A stretch of 64,000 nucleotides of DNA, from the NCBI GenBank assembly GCA_027422505.1, contig JAPQWV010000018.1, positions 15,704,001 to 15,768,000 of the forward strand, read 5' to 3'. This stretch comes from Craterostigma plantagineum (taxonomy: Eukaryota > Streptophyta > Magnoliopsida > Lamiales > Linderniaceae). Shown piece after piece: positions 55,622 to 64,000 of this stretch. The notes below the pieces were generated by a model. The model was given only the letters and a program-made list of their open reading frames with translations. It did not search any database and had not been told where the DNA came from. Positions within the stretch are counted from its first letter, which is position 1. Each line of letters begins with the position of its first letter. The position numbers were made by a program, and so were the translations under genes.

Positions 55622-57616
55622 GGAAATTCCCACTGGTACCCTCGAGGTTTCGAGTTTTCCCGTTGGTATCAAAAGTTTTTTTCGATTCACTGTTAACCTC
55701 GAGGTTTCGACTTTTCCCCATTAGTACCCAGACATTCATAAATAAAATACTTATTAAAAAATAATTTTAATTATAAAAAATAGTATATAGTTGGAAAAAA
55801 TTATATAAATATTTTAAAAATATTTTCCAAAATATTTAAAATAATCATAAATTCAAAAATAATATATTTTTATTAAAAAAATAATTTTAGTAGTATATAA
55901 ACTAAAAAATCAAATATGCAAAAAATCTAAAATTAAATATGCAAATAATCGAAAAATTAAGTATAAAAATAACACTATATGCAAAAAATCTAATAACATA
56001 ATCGAAAAATAGTTGAATTTTGATTTTAACTAGCCAAGCCAAGCGCCGCCACTCTCCCCAAAAAAAGCCAACCGGCCATTCAGAAATTTCTTTACCTAGG
56101 AGATCCAGATTCAAGTAACAAGCTCATCTCCCCCATCCCTCTTCACCGCTTGGTGAGGATGGGGGAGGAACCATCGCATATTTTGTTTATAAGTTTATGG
56201 TGTCTTTTTTTCTCCTTTTCTTTTTTGGTGTTTCGTTGTTCTTATCGTTCTTGTTTTATGAGCTCTTTGGGTCGCGTTTGTTCTGTTGATTTTGGGAATT
56301 ACTATTTACCGCCCCATTTTTCCTAGTCACCGCCCCTAAGGATTGTAAAAGACGATTTTGCCCTTATGATGTTAATTTAAAAAGAAAAACTAACGTGTAT
56401 ACAAAATTCTGGTACGAGATACTGAAACTACACACATAAATAAATTCAAACGATCTTCGACAATGGATCGAAACGAAAAAAATAAATCGATTTAACATTT
56501 TAGGGCCGATCGATCGATATTTTCGTCCCTGCAGTGCAGGGGCCTAACGAATTATCGTAAAAATCGTTCGTACGTAGATGAATTATCAAATACGGGTCGG
56601 AATCGTTGAAAAGAGTCCCGATCGAACGAAATTTCCGGCCGGCGCACGGCACGGCCGATCGGCATTTTCGGCCGGCACAAGGCGTAGCCGAAAAACAATT
56701 TCGGTCGTGCCATGTGCCGGCCGAAAATTCCGATCGGCCGGCTCATGGCCGGCCGAAAATTCCGAAAATGATTTTCGGCCGGGACAGTTCCGGCCTATCG
56801 GAATTTTCGGCCGGCACAGGGCACAGCCGAAATTGTTTTTCGGCTACGCCTTGTGCCGGCCGAAAATGCCGATCGGCCGTGCCGTGCGCCGGCCGGAAAT
56901 TTCGTTCGATCGGGACTCTTTTCAACGATTCCGACCCATGTTTGATAATTCATCTACGTATGAACGATTTTTACGATAAATCGTTAGGCCCCTGCACTGC
57001 AGGGACGAAAATATCGATCGATCGGCCCTAAAATGTTAGACCAAATTTTGTTTCCGTTACGATCCATTGCCGAAGATCGTTCGAATTTATTTGTGTGTGT
57101 AATTTTCAGTATTTCGTACCAGAATTTTGTATATACGTTAGTTTTTTCTTTTTAAATTAATTTAAATATCATAAGGGCAAAATCGTCTTTTTACAGTCCT
57201 TTAGGGGGCGGTGACTAGGAAAAAGGGGGCGGTGAATAGTAATCCAGTTGATTTTTTGATTTTTTGCATATTTATTTTTAGATTTTTTGCATATTTAATT
57301 TTTTAGTTTATTTACTATTTTTATAATTAAAATTATTTTTTAATAAAATATTTTATTTTTGAATTTATGATTATTTTAAAATATTTCGGAAAATATTTTT
57401 AAAAATACTCATATAATTTTTCCCAACTATATACTATATTTTATAATTAAAATTATTTTTAAAATATTTTATTTTTGAATTTCTAATTATTTTAAGTATT
57501 TTAAATCCAGTTTTTGGTACCAACGGAAAAAAGTCAAAACCTCGAGGGTACCAGAGGGACTCGAAAACTTTTGATATCAACGGGAAAACTCGAAACTACC
57601 AGTGGGAATTTCCCTT
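55622..57616. mobile_element. Long-inverted-repeat DNA element with another element nested in it
   Basis: Both ends read GGGAAATTCCCACTGGTA outward-in and stay inverted copies over several hundred bases, including GTTTTCCCGTTGRTATCAAA and the AT-rich inner arms (55740-56000 against 57260-57500). The inner part holds the 953-bp foldback 56294-57246. No transposase is present. Target duplication is unclear. Confidence 0.75.
56294..57246. mobile_element. 953-bp Mutator-type foldback element
   Basis: It begins GGGAATTACTATTTACCGCC and ends with the inverse, with arms of about 450 bp that stay highly alike almost to the centre (about 56770). The central part is GC-rich with GGCCGGC and TTTTCGGCCG motifs. 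A perfect 9-bp duplication GTTGATTTT flanks it (56285-56293, 57247-57255). All reading frames in it are mirror images of one another and are not genes. Confidence 0.9.
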
Positions 57617-58078
57617 TTTTATTACGTATCCCATGCAAACGTTTATCGAATAATTATCTTCCAGCAATACTAATCCAATGCCTTCTATTCCAAATTCACA
57701 CATACTTCAATAGTCAAAAGTTAAGTAAAATCGAATTCACAACTTCTCCATACTGCTTTCTTCACAAGAAACTAGAGCAATTATTTAACATTCATAAACA
57801 TAATTCTTTCTGCAAGAACATAGAATTTCATAACATCACATGTTACAACAACACATCTCTTCATGTTTATTCATACATGAAGATGCAATACATAGCCCAA
57901 ATCAGTTTCTTACACTGCTTTTTATATCTATTACTACACCAAAAAAAACTAGCAAAATAAAATTAAACAAAGTTATATTTCTCTCCCTGTTCGCGCCATA
58001 CCCAAAAAAACAACAGAAAGAGCAAGCTCGACGCCGTCATTTTTTTTTAATCGGTGATTTAAGGAAAAAAAAAGAATA
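57617..58078. other. Intergenic; 3' flank of the MORN gene
   Basis: No separate gene is supported; part of this is likely the 3' untranslated region of the MORN gene. Confidence 0.5.
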
Positions 58079-60399
58079 TCACCGAACGATAGGCACTGGG
58101 ATCTCGTCGCTATCGCTCATTTGATGATGCATTTGCTTGCGAACCGCTTTAACTGCCGCCACTCGGGCAGCTTTTGCTGCCTGGTTAGCCGCCGTGACTG
58201 CCCGATTTACCCGCTCGTCCACTTTGGACACTTCGTACACCTTATCCGCGGCCCTTCGAGCTTCCTAATGGGGAAAGAGAGAGTTGGAGTTGTCAGGTAA
58301 TGCAAGGCATTATTAAGGTGCGTATGGCATGCGGAATTCGTGCGTGGAAAAATACGAAGGAAAACTGAGCCGACGCATCGAACAGTGGTACGTTGCGCTT
58401 TGAGTGTCGTACCATTACTCTTTTCCTTTTCTTTCCAAGACACACTATAGGCAGTGTTTGGATCGAGGAAAACGATGAGCATGATTTTCATTAGTTTTTC
58501 TTTCCTTCTCTTCACATTTAGGTGAGGAAATCGATTTTTCATGGTTTTAGCTTTGAAGTTAGTTTATGTTTTCTTTTCTTCTCTTTTACTCGTCTACTTC
58601 TTTAATCAACCCAACACATAATTGAAATTTCCTTTAAATTTTCTTTTCTTCTCCTCACCAAATTCTTTAAGCCAGGCGCAACATAAAGAACAAACACGAG
58701 AAGAAAGACGAGTTATTAATACCTAGACGACGTTGAGCACCTTGGAGTGGCTGACGGCGGCCACGGGCGGAGGGACGGGAAATACTGCACTCTGCGTGCT
58801 GGGACGTTGAGGATTCCGTTTTGCCAGTGGCCACACTGAGTCTCCCCGTTCCGAAAAGCGTACATCCCGAGGCCTTGCCTTCTGCCCTCGCGCCAAGCGC
58901 CTTCGTAACGGTGCCCACTTGCGAACCAATATACGCCGAAACCGTGCATTTTGTCGGCGAAATACTCTTCGACGTATTGATCGCCGTTCCTATAGGGAAA
59001 AAGGAGTATAGAGGGTTATAAAGGGGTTTAGCTACTTATTTTGATCTAGTAAGTTTGAGAGTGGCACTTTCAGGACATGGATATTTAACGATGTTAACTT
59101 TCAGAACTGAAGCAATTTAAGGAAACTACGCGTCGGAAACCTAATTTTGGACGGCCTCACGTGATAGCTGCACGTACCGAGTAATCTAGGGATATTATGT
59201 TAAGCACCTCAAGGCTCACGGACACAAATTTTTCAAAATAGAAAACAATTTTAGGGCACAGTTGGGTTTCTAACGCATGCGTACTGAACAATTGCTTCAA
59301 TTTTGAAAGTCTGCATCCTTGAATTCAAAGCCCGTAAACTACAACTCCTCAAAACTCCCACCCACCCGTAACTTATTGAACCAAAAAAACTAGTCAACCA
59401 TAAAAAATATAGCAATTCAATTTCCTCCAAATGCAAGAAATCATCGAAGAGCAACTTGAAAAATGCATCAAACACATCGAAATCAAACGCATTTTATCAG
59501 CAGAACCACTCTCCGTCGTATCAAACGGATCAAATCACTCCTCAACGGCGCCATCAAACACTAAGGGCGCGTTTGGTGCGCGAAAAAGAGAAGGAAATGT
59601 CATGATACGCATCGGATCATCGTACGCTACGCTTCGTGCGTCGATACCGTAACAGATTTTCTTTTCTTCCACACCGAATTCTGCACACCAACCGCACCCC
59701 AAACAACGCGGAAAAAAAAGGACCCATCATTGCTCACCTGAAATGATAATGCCCGAGGCCGTGCTTAACGCCCCACTTGAACTCCCCGAAGTACTTGCTC
59801 CCATAACCGCACGTGTGGGCCCCACATCCATGGCTCTGCCCATTCGACCACTCGCCAGCGTAAACGTCGCCCGTGTAAAACCTATAAACGCCAAAACCGT
59901 GTCGAAGGCCATTCCTATACTGCCCTCGAAAATGACTTCCCCTCGCCCAAGTTTCTATACCATAGCCATCGTATTTCCCTTGGATCCAATCCCCTTCGTA
60001 CCTCCCACTCAGATAATAGTAATAAACCCCATTTCCACTGCATTTTCCTTTGCGAAATTCGCCTTCGTAAACATCTCCATTGCTGTGGGGCTCCACGTAG
60101 AAGCCATTGATTGATTTCTTTTCGGGTTTCGGGCGCTGCCCAATTGACCAAACGACGGGCAGGTTGTTGTTATTGCTGCCCGGGCGATCTCTGCCTTCGA
60201 TCTTTATGGGCAGCGATCGGGCGAGGAGGAGCTTGATGGGGGGAAGTCTTGGGAGTGCTAGGTTTAGGGAGAATAGTAGGGCGGCTGAGAATGAGATGGA
60301 TGATAGGAAATCGAATAGGAGGGAGTTCGAAGGGTGGGAGATTAAGAAGTAGATGTAGAATTTGTGAATCGATCGAACGATTTCTTGAGCTCGGAGTTT
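58079..60399 (-). pseudogene. Plant MORN-repeat protein gene, 5' truncated and frameshifted
   Basis: Three minus-strand exons are readable: 60399-59738, 58989-58723 and 58264-58079 (TGA 58081-58079). Exon 1 opens inside a frame with a hydrophobic stretch (FLSSISFSAALLFSLNLAL), then LPVVWSIGQRPKPEKKS and five MORN repeats (YEGEFRKGKCSGNGVY, YEGDWIQGKYDGYGIE and onward). Exon 2 adds two more (DKMHGFGVYWF, YEGAWREGRRQGLGMY). The tail EARRAADKVYEVSKVDERVN is in exon 3. It resembles the Arabidopsis At1g77660/At1g21920 type (from memory). Lesions: no start codon before the LTR of Copia F at about 60400; a 1-base loss near 58802 after NVP; and a TAG at 58725-58723 where glutamine is expected. MORN repeats often bind lipids or proteins, and the role of this family is poorly known. 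The original start lies outside the window. Confidence 0.85.
59569..59706. repeat. Small MITE-like repeat in MORN intron 1
   Basis: Begins GGGCGCGTTTGGTGCG and ends GCACCCCAAACAACGC, a short inverted-end unit of about 140 bp. The class is unknown. Confidence 0.5.
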
Positions 60400-60610
60400 T
60401 GAAATGAGAGGGAAAAATGATTCTGTTATTCTGATCGATCTATCGCATCGATACTGTTACATTGTTCTTATATATGTACACGAAAGTGAAAAACAACTCT
60501 AACTAGTAAAGACGCAACTTTAACTTAAGGGCTACTAATAGAAACGTAATAGTAAAACAACAATTCTTCACGGTGGTTGATGCTGTGGCTTTATATTATT
60601 CTTCAGCCCC
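60400..60610 (-). repeat. Putative 3' LTR of Copia element F
   Basis: Non-coding sequence after the pol stop, next to the purine tract GAGGAGGGGCTGAAG (minus strand, near 60610). A minus-strand ACATATATAAGAAC box lies near 60475, and the end is near CTCATTTCA. The outer edges are estimates because the other LTR is outside the window. Confidence 0.5.
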
Positions 60611-63600
60611 TCCTCAAGGTGAGCATGATCTTGCCAGATGCTCATCTTGGACAATAGAAACTGAAAAACACCTGAAGATAAAGGCTTAGTGAAGATGTCA
60701 GCTAGATTCTGAGCAGAGGAAACATGCCTGGGAAGAAGGAAGCCGTTCTTGTATTGATCACGAACAACGTGACAATCGATTTCAATATGCTTGGTACGTT
60801 CGTGGAAGACGGGGTTGGAGGTGATATGCAGGGCAGCTTTATTGTCACAATGTAACGTAATTGGAGTGCAAACAGGTACCCGAAGAGTCGTGAGGATGTA
60901 AGATAACCAAAGTAGCTCTCGGACAGTTGAAGCCGTTGATCTATACTCGGATTCGGCAGTGGAACATGCGACTGTGCTCTGTTTTTTTGTCTTCCATGAG
61001 ATGAGGCTTGAACCCAGAAAGATACAGTAGCCAGTTAGGGATCGACGAGAGGTTTTGCAAGCTCCCCAATCAGCATCACTGTAAGCATGCAATGTCAGAG
61101 TTGAAGAACTTGAGTAAAAAATACCAATGGCGCGAGTGGCATTTAGGTATCGAAGGATATGTTGTACTGCCTTCCAATGTGAGAGATGAGGACTGTGAAC
61201 AAATTGACTCAATTGTTGAACTGCGTGGGTAAGATCAGGTCTCGTGAAATTCAGATATAATAGCCTACCAACTAATCTGCGAAACAGGGAAGGATCATGA
61301 AATGGTGGAGTAGAATCACTAGCCTCTGAGGTGAACACAATACCACTGGGCAGAGGAGTAGCAGCAGGGAGACTATCAAGCATGTGAGCATCTGTAAGAA
61401 TATCAGTAATGTACTTTTGCTGGGTAAGGCAGATCCCTTCCTCAGTCCTAGATATTTCCATGCCAAGAAAGTATCGTGCCGGCCCCAAATCTTTGATGGT
61501 GAAGGCTTGGTGAAGAAAGTCTTTGACAAGTTGAATCTGCTTGACATCTGAACCCGTGATCAAGACATCATCAACATAGACTAAAAGAAATAACTGATGA
61601 GATGAAGTTATTAGAGTGAACAAGCACGGATCATGATGAGATTGGGAAAAACCAAACTGGTGTAGCTTTGCAGTGAACTCCGCATTCCATTGCCTGGAGG
61701 CTTGTTTCAAGCCATAGAGAGATTTTCGCAGCTTACATACTTGATGTGGCAGCGCTTTGGTGTATCCAGGGGTGGGCGCATATAAACATCTTCATCAAGA
61801 GACCCATGTAGAAAAGCGTTGTTAACATCGAGCTGATCCAATGACCATCCTTTAACAGCTGCAATAACAAGGATTACCCTGATTGTGACTACCTTTGCAA
61901 CCGGAGAGAATACCTCACAGTAGTCTTCACCCTCCACTTGAGTGAATCCTTTTGCAACTAGGCGCGCCTTGTACTTGTGGATGGATCCATCTTCATTGCA
62001 CTTTACCCTATACACCCATTTACAGCCTACAAGTTTCTTGCCTGCAGGTAAAACAGTTAGCTCCCATGTATCATTGGCTTCAAGGGCGGCCAGCTCTTGA
62101 TGCATAGCTTCAATCCACCTCTCATTAGCCTTGGCCTGATTATAAGACTGAGGCTCATGATGCATGGACAGGTTTCCAAGAAAGTCTCATGTGTGGAAGA
62201 GGAATTATAGGTGGGTAGAGAAGGATGCTGCTGTGAGCAATTTTTAATTCTGATGTAATCTTTTAGCCAGGAGGGCTCTTGTCTAGGTCTGGAGCTGTGT
62301 CTGAGAGGAATATGTAAGGGTGATTGTATGGGTTCTGAAATTTCAGTGGGTGTTGTAGTGTTTGAGGTGGAAGGGTTAGAAGTCATTAATTCTTCATTGC
62401 TGAGACCGTTCGACTCACCTGGTGGATTTGAATGACTGAAGGAATCGAGACATCAGTGGAGTCAAAAGGATCTCCAACTGTGACAGAGGGCAGTACAAGA
62501 TCATTATCTGGTGATGTAAAAGGAGGAAAACTGGTTTCTAGGAATTTGACATCCCGAGAGATTATGGTTTTGTGTAGAGATGGGCAATAGATCTTGTACC
62601 CTTTTTGACCTGTAGGATAACCCACAAAGAATCCTTGCCATGACCGAGGATCAAGTTTATCCTTTGAAGGTGCATTATTGACTGCAAAAGCAAGGCAGCC
62701 AAAGGTTCTGAAATGTGAATAATCTGGCAGCTTGTTGGTGAGAATCTCGAATGGAGTTTTCCAATCAAGAACTTTGGAGGGTAGTCTATTTATGATGTGG
62801 ACTGATGTAAGAACAGCTTCTCCCCAAAAGAATTTGGGCAGTTTCGACTGGAATAAAAGGGCTCGGGCGACCTGAAGAATATGCTTGTGCTTTCTTTCCA
62901 CCACTCCATTTTGTTGTGGAGTGTATGGACATGATGTTTGATGCACAATGCCATGAGAAGTAAAGAAGTTTTGACAGACTGAACCAAGAAACTCACTCCC
63001 ATTGTCAGACCTAATAGTCTTGACATGGCCTTCATACTGAGTCTGAATATAACTGACGAAATGTTTGATCATATCAGGGACTTGAGATTTATATTTGAGT
63101 AGGAAAATCCAGGTGAATCGACTGTGGTCATCAACAAGGGTTAGAAAATAATGACTTCCATTAAGTGTGGGTTGTTTATATGGACCCCATATATCCATAT
63201 GTAGCATATCAAAACAGGATGAGGTCTGTGTATGACTGACAGGGAAAGGAAGTTTCTGCTGTTTTGCGAGAGGACAGATATGACAATCTGTGATGGTTTT
63301 ATCACAGTTATTTGTTAGAATGGCAGTGGGTAAATGTTTCATAACATGAAGGGAGGGATGACCCAACCTTAAATGCCACATATTGGCGGGTACAACAGGA
63401 AGAATATGCTCAGCAGCAGCATTAAAACAAGAATTAGCTTTCGAATGTAAGATATGAGAAGCATATTTATCTTGAGAGCACTGAATGGCTTTATTAGTGA
63501 AGGAACTCTTGTCAATAGCATAGAGTCCCTTTAGAGTGGTTCCTGCTGCAAGTACTTGATTACTCTGCAACTCGATCAATAGACAAAAGTCAGAATAGAA

Positions 63601-64000
63601 TTTGAAAATAACTGGGTGATCTTTTGTGAATTTTCGGACTGAAAGGAGATTATATTTGAAACTGGGAAGATGCAAACAATTAGTTAGCATCAGATTCTTG
63701 GGTAAAAGGACATCTCCTGTGTGAGTAACATGTTTGATGGATCCATCTGGGAGACACACAGGAGTAAAAAGAGTCACTGGTTTTGGTTTAATGAGTAGGT
63801 TGAAGGTTCGGCACATGTGAGCAGTGGCTCCCGTATCCACGAACCAAGAGTTCTCAGTCAAAGAATCAAGTATGCCAATATTATAAGAGGGAATGATTGA
63901 GCTACCTGCAAAGTCTTCAAGATGGGCAAAATTCACCAGATTTGGATTTGCCTCTTTAGCTCCCTGTCCCTGCATCAGCTTTGCCATCTCAGTCTGCACT
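60568..64000 (-). pseudogene. Gag-pol of Copia element F, nearly intact, 5' end outside window
   Basis: Minus strand from the window edge. Protease: SWFVDTGATAHMC (63850). Pre-integrase zinc finger: MWHLRLGHPS and CHICPLAKQQKLPFP (63400-63250). Integrase core: FDMLHMDIWGPYK (63210), TIRSDNGSEFLG (63010), NGVVERKHKHI (62910), then FGCLAFAVNN. This frame closes at 62386. The linker and reverse transcriptase follow in other frames: [20 protein letters not shown] (62120), [38 protein letters not shown]. After a break near 61750 comes KQASRQWNAEFTAKL, with catalytic YVDDVLITG (61580). RNase H has STAESEYRSTASTVRELLWL (60950) and GDxx-type ADIFTKPLS (60690). Three or four lesions (62386, about 62160, about 61750) break one polyprotein; some could be sequencing or annotation errors. 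Confidence 0.9.

Larger units (their letters stand above)
60400..64000 (-). mobile_element. Copia-type retrotransposon F (3' part; leaves window at right)
   Basis: The 3' LTR lies at about 60400-60610 and pol upstream to the window edge. It interrupts the MORN gene 5' region. Only a few frame breaks are present, so it is younger than elements B, C and D. Confidence 0.85.

Noticed and set aside
56552..57031. Several frames with repeated FRPAHGTADRHFRPAQG-type sequence on both strands
   Set aside because: They are the same DNA read through the two arms of a palindrome.
1..64000. tRNA or rRNA genes
   Set aside because: None seen. The tRNA-like TGGTATCAGAGCC stretches are primer-binding sites next to LTRs, without a cloverleaf.

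Overview
The window is nuclear DNA of a flowering plant, most likely a eudicot. It is AT-rich, has spliced genes of plant-only families (an FCS-like zinc finger gene, a class VII receptor-like cytoplasmic kinase, a plant MORN-repeat gene, a histone H2B copy), and most of it is transposable elements in several nesting layers. Assignments rest on reading translations and repeats by eye; no database was searched.

Layout. 1-2923: 5' part of a minus-strand LTR element (A) that carries only a coiled-coil gag-like reading frame, inserted into the reverse transcriptase of an older minus-strand Copia element (B, to 7898), which also holds a Mutator-like insertion (6481-7546). 8117-9022: a probable solo LTR. 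9118-10771: an element with very long inverted repeats full of GGTACC. 10987-12372: a possible two-exon gene fragment. 13239-14448: two GC-rich non-autonomous DNA elements. 14641-20855: a Mutator-like element with two convergent broken genes, a plant mobile domain (PMD) gene and a MuDR-type transposase. 20865-21223: a foldback element. 22451-28650: an FCS-like zinc finger gene split by a hAT-like element in its intron and a full Copia element (C) in exon 2. 29985-33800: a decayed Helitron Rep-helicase. 33881-36162: unclassified repeats and two nested foldback elements. 36516-41223: complete but decayed Copia element (D). 43082-50224: complete non-autonomous LTR element E, with one intact 840-residue coiled-coil reading frame and no pol. 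50741-53037: the only gene that looks intact, a PBL19/PCRK-like kinase. 54587-54997: H2B pseudogene. 55622-57616: long-inverted-repeat element holding a 953-bp Mutator-type foldback. 58079-60399: MORN-repeat gene with its 5' part cut off and two coding lesions. 60400-64000: a relatively young Copia element (F) leaving the window.

The strongest candidate for something undescribed is the pair A and E: related LTR retrotransposons that share LTR ends, a tRNA-Met primer site, a motif-rich long leader and a coiled-coil protein resembling only the part of SIRE-type gag between zinc knuckle and protease. E keeps a long clean frame, a 5-bp target duplication, seven polypurine tracts and a telomere-like palindrome just after its TATA box. 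Its enzymes must come from another element.

The host genes tell a consistent story: the FLZ gene, the MORN gene and the H2B copy are all broken, and only the kinase survives. Target-site duplications read directly are GATCG (C), CGCTT (D), GAGTA (E), GTTATATC (hAT), GTTGATTTT and TGTATTCCA (foldbacks).
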